Positions 1 through 5,364 of a stretch of 5,415 nucleotides of DNA are shown in pieces; within the stretch, counting starts at the first letter, position 1; each line of letters begins with the position of its first letter. The stretch is from Planctomycetaceae bacterium (lineage in GTDB: Bacteria > Planctomycetota > Planctomycetia > Pirellulales > Thermoguttaceae). The DNA is taken from positions 1 to 5,415 of the forward strand of contig JAISBG010000882.1 of the NCBI GenBank assembly GCA_031266315.1. The letters run 5' to 3'. The notes under the pieces were generated by a model, which did no database searches, was not told where the DNA came from, and saw only the letters and a list, made by a program, of their open reading frames with translations. A program made the translations under genes and the position numbers.

Positions 1-545
1 ATACCACAGTTTTGCCACACGCATCGGCAACAAATAATAAAAGTCCTCTTTTCCGTGCCAGTGGGCAATGGGTGTCGAGCAACTATAATTGGGAGTTGAC
101 GGCAACAATGTCCCGTTGGGAAGATGGCTCTTCCAACCAATTTTTAGTTGGAGAAAAAAATATTCCGTTTGAAAGCCTGAACGCTTGCGAAGCCACTTCC
201 ACCGACACTTCAAAATCACTGGATTGTAGTTATCTAACAGCAAGTGATGCAACACAAGCTTATGGAAATGTTCGTCCAATAATTGTTCATCAAGATGATG
301 TTGCTAATGCGGCAAACAGCGGAGCCGGTGTTTGGGGAATTTGGCGTCCCATTGATGAAATTTCAGGGAATACCCTCGGGGGAACTCATAAAACTAGGGT
401 TTCTTTTGGAAGTTTCCATCCCGGAATTTGTCCGTTTCTTCTTGGTGATGGTGCGGTCGTGCCGGTTGCGGTAACAACAGCAACCCCAATCCTTTATAAA
501 TTTTCACACATCAACGATGGAAATACTGTAACATTACCCCAATAA
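1..545 (+). CDS. DUF1559 family prepilin-like protein, C-terminal part (5' end outside window)
   Basis: The reading frame is open from the first complete codon (3-5) and has no credible start. It begins inside a T-T-V-L-P stretch that resembles the internal 'TVLPP' segment common in DUF1559 proteins, so the gene starts upstream of the window and its N-terminal prepilin segment is not visible. Family landmarks follow in order. D-G-S-S-N followed by V-G-E-K (nt 123-158) matches the usual 'DGTSNTLLVGE' region. The terminal H-X9-DG signature has its His codon at 417-419 and its Asp codon at 447-449. The last residues are N-D-G-N-T-V-T-L-P, and the other DUF1559 protein in this window ends with a similar D-D-G-A-T-V-S-L. 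DUF1559 proteins are thought to be processed by prepilin peptidase and exported through a pilus/pseudopilus-like route, but the role of this copy is unknown. It converges on the minus-strand cluster and ends 342 bp from it, so it is probably a separate transcription unit. The TTG at 12 should not be taken as the start. Confidence 0.85.
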   Translation, partial: TTVLPHASATNNKSPLFRASGQWVSSNYNWELTATMSRWEDGSSNQFLVGEKNIPFESLNACEATSTDTSKSLDCSYLTASDATQAYGNVRPIIVHQDDVANAANSGAGVWGIWRPIDEISGNTLGGTHKTRVSFGSFHPGICPFLLGDGAVVPVAVTTATPILYKFSHINDGNTVTLPQ

Positions 546-573
546 ATCGGTTGTTTTTCCGTAAGGAATGAAT

Positions 574-627
574 ATCCGTTCGCTGAATGGTCATGCCGGT
601 TGACTCATTATTGACTCAATCGGTATG
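574..627 (+). repeat. REP-like two-hairpin repeat, copy 1
   Basis: Hairpin A has arms CCGTTC (576-581) and GAATGG (585-590) around the loop GCT, with one G·T pair. It is the most divergent copy of the hairpin also found at 679-693, 822-836 and 5371-5391. Hairpin B follows directly: CATGCCGGTTGA (592-603) pairs with TCAATCGGTATG (616-627) over 12 positions with two G·T wobbles. Its 12-nt loop contains TTATTGA. Copy 2 repeats this layout, including a TTATTATTGA loop. TTGACTCA also occurs twice in direct orientation (600-607 and 611-618). Confidence 0.65.
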
Positions 628-660
628 CCCTAATATTGCTTACACCTGCAATATTAAGGG
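628..660. repeat. AT-rich stem-loop abutting repeat copy 1
   Basis: CCC+TAATATTGC (628-639) pairs with GCAATATTA+GGG (648-660). This gives 9 plus 3 base pairs, interrupted by a single bulged A at 657, and the loop is TTACACCT. It starts immediately after hairpin B of copy 1, so it may be part of the same repeated unit or the remnant of another. No T-run follows on either strand. Confidence 0.55.
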
Positions 661-668
661 CGAATAGA

Positions 669-728
669 GGTGGGCGATCCCTTCGCTGAAGGGTTGCGCC
701 GGTTGGGTTATTATTGATACCAACAGGC
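669..728 (+). repeat. REP-like two-hairpin repeat, copy 2
   Basis: The unit begins GGTGGGCGATCC. Hairpin A has arms CCCTTC (679-684) and GAAGGG (688-693) around GCT. Hairpin B pairs GCCGGTTGG (698-706) with CCAACAGGC (720-728), 8 of 9 positions, around a loop containing TTATTATTGA. The first 35 bp are almost the exact reverse complement of copy 3 (812-846), differing at about two positions. Confidence 0.75.
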
Positions 729-811
729 AATACCCCTCCTCTGTAGTTAATTCAATAGTAGAATATTTTATTTTTAAAAAGGCTTACCGTTTTGGAATCA
801 GTACCGACTCA

Positions 812-846
812 CCCGGCGCGACCCTTCAGCGAAGGGATCGCCCACC
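812..846 (-). repeat. REP-like repeat, copy 3 (inverted relative to copy 2)
   Basis: Read on the minus strand it is a near-identical copy of 669-703, from GGTGGGCG through hairpin A (arms 822-827 and 831-836, loop 828-830) to GCGCCGG. I could not find a convincing hairpin B beside it. Copies 2 and 3 form a head-to-head pair bracketing 669-846 (178 bp), like a BIME or the termini of a small non-autonomous element. It lies 42 bp past the stop of the minus-strand DUF1559 gene, so it falls in the 3' end of that transcript. Confidence 0.75.
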
Positions 847-887
847 ATTATTTACATTATTGTTTATTTCTTTGCGTGAATGGTTTA

Positions 888-1922
888 CTAATTGTCAAGT
901 GAAACGGTTGCTCCGTCATCACAGCGTCCGAGTTTTTGGTAGAGATTCGTGTCAATTGTTTCAAAAATCATTTGGACATTACCGTCACCGAAAGCATGGT
1001 TCGCACCGCCAACATGGAACGAATTAAAACCACCAACCTGAAATTGTTCCGGTAATTCTGTTGACCATAATGTTGCGGAATCCGGCAATATCGTTTTCAC
1101 GCTGTTGTTTACTCCGTTTTCTGTTTCGGTATTATTTTCCGTGCCGTTTTCGTTTGATAAAATTTTGTACGGTAATCCTGCCGGATTGATTTGTCCTGTT
1201 TCCGTAAACGGCATAAGCCATGTGGCGCAAAACGGTTTGGCATTGATTTTTTGTCCGGTATTTCGGATTGTTCCCGGCGTGCCGGACATCCAGCCGAGTG
1301 AAGCACAAGTCGCACCGGACGGCAACATGTTCCGCCAATGCGGTGCCGCCATGATTGTTGCTTCGCCAAACCAAACAGTACACGAATTTCCGTCCAAAAT
1401 ATCTTTGCTTCGTAATCGGCTGTTGAGGAAAAAAGTTCCGCGATTACCAATATCAATTGATGTTTCAATTCCTTCGTGACACGCCATATAATTACTGTGT
1501 CTGCTTTCCGTACCGGAATAATCCGATGGACATCGGAACATATTGGGTGTTACAGAAAACCAGCCTTGATTGTTCGCCGGATCATATACTCCTTTGGAAA
1601 AATCAATCGTATTGTACAAAGCCGATTGTTCCAAAAACGGCAAAATTCGCGGAATCCAACCAAGATGATTGCCAATCGGTACATTTCGTATTGGTCTATC
1701 CGTGTTGACGGTTCCCGGCGGCAATACCCCGAAAGATTCTTCATACATTTTCGTTGCAAGAACAATTTTGGACAAATTGCTTTGACATTGCCCTCGCCGG
1801 ACTGTTTCACGCACGGACAAAACAGCCGGAAGAAGAAGTGCAATCAATATGTTGATGATCAACATAACAACAAGAAGTTCAATCAACGTAAAAGCATTCG
1901 GTTTAATAGAAATAAGTTTCAT
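888..1922 (-). CDS. DUF1559 prepilin-type protein with H-X9-DG C-terminus, last gene of the pseudopilin cluster
   Basis: This is a full-length 344-aa DUF1559 protein. A short basic leader is followed by A-F-T-L-I-E-L-L-V-V and a hydrophobic helix (residues about 11-36). Prepilin peptidase should cut between Ala10 and Phe11, which puts Glu15 at the conserved +5 position. Ala at -1 is less usual than Gly. The DUF1559 landmarks are L-P-P-G (67-70), G-W and L-P-F-L-E-Q (88-99), C-P-S-D (131-134), S-N-Y (143-145), D-G (177-178) with G-E (186-187), and H303-X9-D313-G314. Its ATG overlaps the TGA of the preceding prepilin gene by 4 nt. No Shine-Dalgarno sequence is visible, so translation is probably coupled. 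The pilin-like helix and its place after I/J/K-like genes suggest it is a substrate or main subunit of the pseudopilus; this is inference. It could instead be a cargo protein using the same machinery. Confidence 0.93.
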   Translation of the reverse strand: MKLISIKPNAFTLIELLVVMLIINILIALLLPAVLSVRETVRRGQCQSNLSKIVLATKMYEESFGVLPPGTVNTDRPIRNVPIGNHLGWIPRILPFLEQSALYNTIDFSKGVYDPANNQGWFSVTPNMFRCPSDYSGTESRHSNYMACHEGIETSIDIGNRGTFFLNSRLRSKDILDGNSCTVWFGEATIMAAPHWRNMLPSGATCASLGWMSGTPGTIRNTGQKINAKPFCATWLMPFTETGQINPAGLPYKILSNENGTENNTETENGVNNSVKTILPDSATLWSTELPEQFQVGGFNSFHVGGANHAFGDGNVQMIFETIDTNLYQKLGRCDDGATVSLDN

Positions 1923-2308
1923 TTTTGTTTTTGTGTTGAATTTTGCGTTGAATAATGTCTGTCGGCGGAAAGTTCTTCTGCAACGTATTCTCCTGTTGCG
2001 GTTACCGTTTCGCCTTCAACAGCCGTCGTGATACGAAAATCGGCAACTCCCCGCAAACCGGAAGCCGGAACAGTTACAGAAATATTTTGCTTTCGCTTTT
2101 CGGCAATCCGGTGCAAATCGTCAACAAGAATATCCGCTTGAATCATTTGCCGTTTTCGGACGTTATTACGTTGTTCCTGAATTATTGTTTGCGATAAAAG
2201 CAACATCGTACTGCCGACAACAGCCAGAACAACAAGCGCAACAATTACAGACAATCCGCGTCTTAATGCACGATTACGAAATTGATTAAAATAACGATAA
2301 CCCGACAT
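1919..2308 (-). CDS. Short GspK/PilX-like minor prepilin lacking Glu+5
   Basis: This is a 129-aa protein. A basic leader ending R-R-G (residues 16-18) precedes the helix L-S-V-I-V-A-L-V-V-L (about 19-40). Cleavage after Gly18 would leave Val, not Glu, at +5. That absence is characteristic of GspK among T2SS pseudopilins, and the helix also looks like PilX N-termini. The rest is a basic, possibly coiled stretch (about 44-75) and a small beta-rich tail ending in Q-N-S-T-Q-K-Q-K. GspK proteins are usually around 300 aa, so the large globular region of that family is missing and PilX-like is an equal alternative. The start is supported by GAGGTG 4 nt upstream. The stop overlaps the start of the DUF1559 gene (ATGA). 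The upstream gene is 204 bp away, across a palindromic element. Confidence 0.75.
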   Translation of the reverse strand: MSGYRYFNQFRNRALRRGLSVIVALVVLAVVGSTMLLLSQTIIQEQRNNVRKRQMIQADILVDDLHRIAEKRKQNISVTVPASGLRGVADFRITTAVEGETVTATGEYVAEELSADRHYSTQNSTQKQK

Positions 2309-2312
2309 GTTT

Positions 2313-2318
2313 CACCTC
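2313..2318 (-). promoter_or_regulatory. Ribosome binding site of the GspK/PilX-like gene
   Basis: GAGGTG on the minus strand, 4 nt before the ATG at 2308. It is the strongest Shine-Dalgarno match in the cluster. That fits a gene which, unlike its neighbours, cannot rely on an overlapping stop codon for reinitiation. Confidence 0.6.
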
Positions 2319-2407
2319 ATCGATTTAATTCAATATAAATATAATAAGTTGATGCAACGATTTTTATTTCGCTGCATTTTATACAAAAGTTTCTTTTCAA
2401 CGGTTGA

Positions 2408-2522
2408 CAACTTCTAAAAACTTTTTTTTGACAGGATTTACATGATAAAAAATCAAATAAAATCCAGTAAGTCATGTATATCTTGTCAAAAAATAAATCT
2501 TTGTAAAGGTTTTTAGAAGTTG
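2408..2522. repeat. 115-bp palindromic element between two prepilin genes
   Basis: The outer arms are a perfect 14-bp inverted repeat: CAACTTCTAAAAAC (2408-2421) and its exact reverse complement (2509-2522). Nested inside is a second inverted repeat, 2424-2445 against 2472-2493. It matches at about 20 of 22 positions and reads TTTTTTGACAGGATTTACAT in the left arm. The centre (2446-2471) is AT-rich. The right outer arm overlaps the last codons and TAA stop (2513-2515) of the GspJ-like gene. The size, nested symmetry and position suggest a small mobile palindromic element (MITE- or REP-like) or an mRNA structure inside the operon. No transposase is present. Confidence 0.7.
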
Positions 2523-3112
2523 CCCTTTGTTAATTTTCCGATAATCGTGCGCCAATTAGCGGCATAACACGGATCAAATCCGATACTGTTTTGATCAACG
2601 ATTTCCCGTGTGAAGGGATTTAAGTTTTCTTTTTTTGGCATTTGTACTAAAATTTGACCGCGCCGGTCAACCGGTTGTATCCAGATATTCAGAGCGACCA
2701 ATCCGGCGTCTTTGTCTTGAACAAACCACGCAACAGAATGATTCGGAAGCGTATAAGTTTCTGTTGCGATTTTTTGATCGCCGGACATTTTGTTGCGCCG
2801 TAAAACGGATTGTTTGGGAAACTCCGCCGGTTCTATCGAATAAACAATTGAATAAAAAAATTCTTTTCCGTCTGAAAGCGGCAAACGGAGTGAATCGTTT
2901 TCGAGTGTTGCGGAGGTTGCGGAATGCAGGTCGGCGCGGAATTGTTTGGAGAGACGAGAAGACGCCAGCCGTGCGGAATCGCTGTGATTCTCCTTGGTTC
3001 GTGTTTCTGTAACCATAAACAGAACACCAACTCCCAAACCGACAACGATTGTCTCCAACGCAATTACGAGAACTACTTCGATTAACGTAAAACCGGAAAA
3101 TTTATTTTTCAT
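2513..3112 (-). CDS. GspJ/PilW-like minor prepilin
   Basis: This is a 199-aa protein, about the usual GspJ size. The leader M-K-N-K-F-S-G is followed by F-T-L-I-E-V-V-L-V-I (residues 8-17). Cleavage after Gly7 puts Glu12 at +5, and the hydrophobic helix runs to about residue 34. An extra Glu (Glu20) sits within that helix, which is unusual. After it comes R-L-S-K-Q-F-R-A-D-L-H-S-A (about 53-65), resembling the 'L-x-x-x-x-R-x-D-x-x-x-A' stretch common after the helix in GspJ/PilW-type proteins. The remainder looks like a beta-rich globular domain. The start ATG overlaps the TGA of the upstream gene by 4 nt, and a weak AGG lies 6 nt before it, so coupling is likely. The last codons (Asn-Phe-stop) lie in the arm of the palindromic element, so the natural C-terminus may have been altered. 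It would sit with the I- and K-like subunits at the pseudopilus tip. Assignment to J rather than generic prepilin rests on length and gene order. Confidence 0.85.
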   Translation of the reverse strand: MKNKFSGFTLIEVVLVIALETIVVGLGVGVLFMVTETRTKENHSDSARLASSRLSKQFRADLHSATSATLENDSLRLPLSDGKEFFYSIVYSIEPAEFPKQSVLRRNKMSGDQKIATETYTLPNHSVAWFVQDKDAGLVALNIWIQPVDRRGQILVQMPKKENLNPFTREIVDQNSIGFDPCYAANWRTIIGKLTKGNF

Positions 3113-3582
3113 GGTGAACCTGAAATTATTGGAGTGGAAGTTGCGGAATCAATAGCACGGACAAGCGGTAATTCACGGCGGGGACGATTCTTGCCGTTTT
3201 CGTACGATACAGTAATCCGAAAAAATGTTATATTCGTTATATTATCTGCTGAGGGTTCTTCTAATTTTTCAACCGTTAATTTACCGTCCGGCAATGATCG
3301 GGCAACCATACTTTCCAACGGTTGAAGTTTTTCCCGATTATTACTCGTCAATGTTTCCAGGTCAACCATTTCCTGAATATTCAACAACGTATCAACTGCA
3401 ATTTGTTGCAATTTTTGATCCGTCCGATGATCAATCAGTTGGAATAAAGATTGCGAAAAAATAATCATCGCTGTTGAAACCAGCACCAAACCGACACAAC
3501 TCTCAAGCAAATAAACTCCGCAACGTTTTAACAAATGTTTTCGCGGACAATGGAAAAAGTTGGAATAATTTTTGCGTATCAT
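3109..3582 (-). CDS. GspI/PilV-like minor prepilin
   Basis: This is a 157-aa protein with a long basic leader (residues 1-22) ending K-R-C-G, then V-Y-L-L-E-S-C-V-G-L-V-L-V. Cleavage after Gly22 leaves Val at +1 and Glu27 at +5, and the hydrophobic helix runs to about residue 47. The mature part is small and hydrophilic. Size and position before the J-like gene fit GspI/PilV-type minor pseudopilins, but the globular region gives no specific motif, so the letter assignment is tentative. The start is supported by GAGGT 4 nt upstream. The stop forms an ATGA overlap with the next gene. The gap to the GspF-like gene upstream is 79 bp of AT-rich sequence, with no clear promoter or terminator. Confidence 0.85.
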   Translation of the reverse strand: MIRKNYSNFFHCPRKHLLKRCGVYLLESCVGLVLVSTAMIIFSQSLFQLIDHRTDQKLQQIAVDTLLNIQEMVDLETLTSNNREKLQPLESMVARSLPDGKLTVEKLEEPSADNITNITFFRITVSYENGKNRPRRELPLVRAIDSATSTPIISGSP

Positions 3583-3586
3583 AAAA

Positions 3587-3591
3587 ACCTC
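3587..3591 (-). promoter_or_regulatory. Ribosome binding site of the GspI/PilV-like gene
   Basis: GAGGT on the minus strand, separated from the ATG at 3582 by four A/T bases. It supports the long-leader start over internal alternatives. Confidence 0.5.
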
Positions 3592-3661
3592 GCAGATAAT
3601 TAGTGATTTGATAATTAAAATTTGTGCAAAATTTTGTCTTTCGTGTTTCGTTTAACGGGTT

Positions 3662-4825
3662 TCAAAAGGAACTCGACAAGGCTGTAATCAAGGAGATGAT
3701 CGGCATAAAAAACGCAATCGCAAATACCGCCGCAAATAGTCCAAACACAGCGATACACAGAACAGAAAATATTTGTACTGTTGCATTATCCGACACGCGT
3801 TGGCGTTGCTCTTTGCTGCCGGCAACTTCACGGAGCATTGCCGCAACGTTATCCGTCCGAACCGCCGACTCCAGAAGAGCCGCTTCACCGCGGCTAAGCC
3901 AACGAATTTTTCGTAACGAATCAATCCAGTTTGTTCCCTGTGTAATTTGTTCGTTGAAACGTTTTCCCAAACAACAAAGATAAGAACTTGGAACAACTTG
4001 TGTGTACACGGCGATAATTTCTTCTATTGGCTTTTTCAATTCCAAACCGGCGGCAAAAAGACGCAAAAATTGTGCGGAATCCCGTTGCCGCAACATCCGC
4101 CGAACTCCCAAAGGTCGCCATGGTAAAATTGCCGAACGGAAATTGAAATAAAAAATCGGTACAAAAAATAGAACCGCCAATAACGGTGAAAACATGTAAA
4201 AATATTTCACAGATGCCTGCGATAGATTAACAGCGAAAAGTGTTATAAAAGGAAGTTCCATACCAAAATCCCTGTAAATGGCTTCCATTTTCGGCATGAT
4301 AGCGACAAGATAAAATAACACCGGAAAAATAAGAAAAGGCAAATACATGTAATACCAGAAAAAACGAAACACCGATTGTTCTTGAATCATTCCGTTTTGT
4401 TCGGCATCACTGATTGTTTGATCGAACAGTTGATCGGGCAGTTTGATTCCGCCCAGTTTAATCAAGCCGATTGTGTCGTAACGCAAAATACCTTTCACCG
4501 CCGCCGCTGTTTCCGCAACTGAATATCCTGCCTGAATCTTGTCGGCAAACCGAATAAGTTTTGCACGAAACCAAGGTCCCCAACATATTCCCGCGTATGC
4601 GTGCAACACTTCATAGATTGGCGTTTCCGTTTCCAACGCATTTTGAAGCAACGACAAGACCATACGTTGACGCCGTATTTTGAGGGAGACGAGAAATATA
4701 ACAAGAAACGGAATCAGAAACAGCAAAGGCAACAAAGGCCAAAAGACGATCAAGAATACGCCGCCCCCAAAAGCCAACAGTGCATAAAGAATAAAACGAA
4801 TCATAAATTGGAAAATTGAAAACAT
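3662..4825 (-). CDS. Type II secretion system F domain protein (GspF/PilC family inner-membrane platform)
   Basis: This 387-aa polytopic membrane protein has two T2SSF repeats. The first (about 55-180) contains L-L-Q-N-A-L-E-T-E-T-P-I-Y-E-V-L, then G-Y-S-V-A-E-T and the loop P-K-M-E-A-I-Y-R-D-F-G-M-E-L-P (178-192), typical of the segment after the first membrane helix in GspF. The second (about 250-375) begins F-L-R-L-F-A-A-G-L-E-L-K-K-P-I. Hydrophobic segments lie at about 9-28, 30-48, 158-178, 208-228 and 353-380. The two N-terminal helices are extra to the classical GspF layout, which starts with a cytoplasmic region. GspF/PilC proteins form the inner-membrane platform linking the assembly ATPase to pseudopilin polymerisation. 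This is the first gene of the cluster in the window, and no ATPase gene precedes it. The start ATG has no visible Shine-Dalgarno sequence, and the next Met (residue 8) has none either. Confidence 0.92.
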   Translation of the reverse strand: MFSIFQFMIRFILYALLAFGGGVFLIVFWPLLPLLFLIPFLVIFLVSLKIRRQRMVLSLLQNALETETPIYEVLHAYAGICWGPWFRAKLIRFADKIQAGYSVAETAAAVKGILRYDTIGLIKLGGIKLPDQLFDQTISDAEQNGMIQEQSVFRFFWYYMYLPFLIFPVLFYLVAIMPKMEAIYRDFGMELPFITLFAVNLSQASVKYFYMFSPLLAVLFFVPIFYFNFRSAILPWRPLGVRRMLRQRDSAQFLRLFAAGLELKKPIEEIIAVYTQVVPSSYLCCLGKRFNEQITQGTNWIDSLRKIRWLSRGEAALLESAVRTDNVAAMLREVAGSKEQRQRVSDNATVQIFSVLCIAVFGLFAAVFAIAFFMPIISLITALSSSF

Positions 4826-4849
4826 GGTAGTGATTAATTAATATAATTA

Positions 4850-4878
4850 GTAATAAATGGAATACGTAAAATTATCAA
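4850..4878 (-). promoter_or_regulatory. Weak sigma70-like promoter candidate for the pseudopilin cluster
   Basis: On the minus strand, TTGATA (4873-4878) and TATTAC (4850-4855) are separated by 17 bp and lie about 25 bp before the GspF-like ATG. This would give a leader of under 20 nt. An alternative pair is TTGACT (4907-4912) and GATCAT (4883-4888) with 18-bp spacing. In sequence this AT-rich such matches arise easily by chance, so this is a candidate only. Confidence 0.2.
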
Positions 4879-5230
4879 AACGATGATCTGCCCTTTCCCA
4901 AAAATGAGTCAAGAACTTGCTCTTTACACAAGGTCGGCACTTAATGAAAGTTTAACGTATTATATTTTGGAGCGTAACAACCACACGCACCCCATAAGCC
5001 CCGACCATGAAAACTCAAAAAATAATGAGTAACCAATTTCAACAAATATTTTATCACCTTTCCTGTATCAAATGCAAGTCCTCTCTCTTTTTTTTAAAAA
5101 ATATTGAAAATAATTATTAACTCCTGTTACGCATTGGCTGCGCATTTAATTTTCTCCAGTTCATTTCATACGGCTTTTGAAGCGGCTAAGTAGATTTTTG
5201 CTTTTAGTGCAAAATGATTTAGTTTGTGAG

Positions 5231-5289
5231 AGCGGTGGACGGCAAAAATTAGACCATTGAATAAGGTGCAAGTTTTGCCATCCACTGCT
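5231..5289. repeat. Long imperfect inverted repeat
   Basis: Bases 5231-5247 (AGCGGTGGACGGCAAAA) pair with 5273-5289 (TTTTGCCATCCACTGCT). Fifteen pairs are Watson-Crick, one is G·T and one is a mismatch, across a 25-nt loop. No T-run follows on either strand, so it does not look like an intrinsic terminator. It is the most stable-looking structure in the otherwise gene-free upstream region and could be a remnant of a small element or part of an untranslated RNA. Confidence 0.55.
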
Positions 5290-5364
5290 TACTTATATGT
5301 TTTCGTAAATATTTAATATATAAAAACTTACGCCGAACCTGAAAGAGATGGATAATCTTTTGTA

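Larger units (their letters stand above)
546..887. other. Convergent intergenic region packed with stem-loops
   Basis: This 342-bp gap lies between the stop codons of two convergent genes, and I see no coding potential in it. From left to right it holds a REP-like repeat copy (574-627), an independent AT-rich hairpin (628-660), a second repeat copy (669-728), an AT-rich spacer (about 729-811), an inverted third copy (812-846) and a short AT-rich tail. None of the stem-loops is followed closely by a T-run in the direction of the gene it would end. They are therefore not textbook intrinsic terminators, although they could still slow polymerase or protect 3' ends of both transcripts. Confidence 0.7.
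4826..5364. other. Long AT-rich region upstream of the pseudopilin cluster, no convincing gene
   Basis: I see no supported gene here. Two short plus-strand frames exist: 4883-5032 (49 codons; an inner ATG at 4904 gives 42) and 5007-5120 (37 codons). They overlap each other, lack ribosome binding sites and resemble nothing I recognise. Other contents are a weak minus-strand promoter candidate near 4850-4878, an oligo-T/A tract (5086-5101), a small hairpin TTTTGC/GCAAAA (5196-5214) and a long imperfect inverted repeat (5231-5289). No tRNA-like or riboswitch-like structure was evident by eye. Confidence 0.5.

Noticed and set aside
776..836. Intrinsic terminator for the minus-strand DUF1559 gene, using the stem at 822-836 and the T-run corresponding to 776-780
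   Set aside because: The T-run is about 40 nt beyond the stem, and I could find no stem ending next to it.
574..846. CRISPR array
   Set aside because: The copies are few, differ in orientation and sequence, and are unevenly spaced. They fold as hairpin pairs and do not alternate with uniform spacers.
1105..1479. 124-codon plus-strand ORF opposite the DUF1559 gene
   Set aside because: It is antisense to a clearly coding DUF1559 region with conserved motifs, and its translation shows no family features.
1476..1955. 159-codon plus-strand ORF opposite the N-terminal part of the DUF1559 gene
   Set aside because: It is antisense to the prepilin helix, and its composition (rich in Arg, Asn, Phe and Cys) is typical of a shadow frame.
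2404..2433. Two TTGACA boxes on the plus strand (2404-2409 and 2428-2433) as -35 elements
   Set aside because: Both lie in or beside the palindromic element, neither has a convincing -10 box at 16-18 bp, and no plus-strand gene follows.
3617..3635. AAAATTT/AAATTTT hairpin between the F-like and I-like genes as a terminator
   Set aside because: The stem is seven A/T pairs only, with no T-run downstream on the minus strand. It is expected by chance in such AT-rich sequence.
4883..5032. Plus-strand small ORF of 49 codons (inner ATG at 4904 gives 42 codons)
   Set aside because: It has no ribosome binding site and no recognisable motif, and it overlaps another equally weak small ORF in a different frame. 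Frames of this length occur by chance.
5007..5120. Plus-strand small ORF of 37 codons with a C-x-x-C pair
   Set aside because: It has no ribosome binding site, and its low-complexity T/A-rich end encodes Phe, Lys and Asn. A single C-x-x-C in such a short frame is not evidence of a zinc-binding protein.
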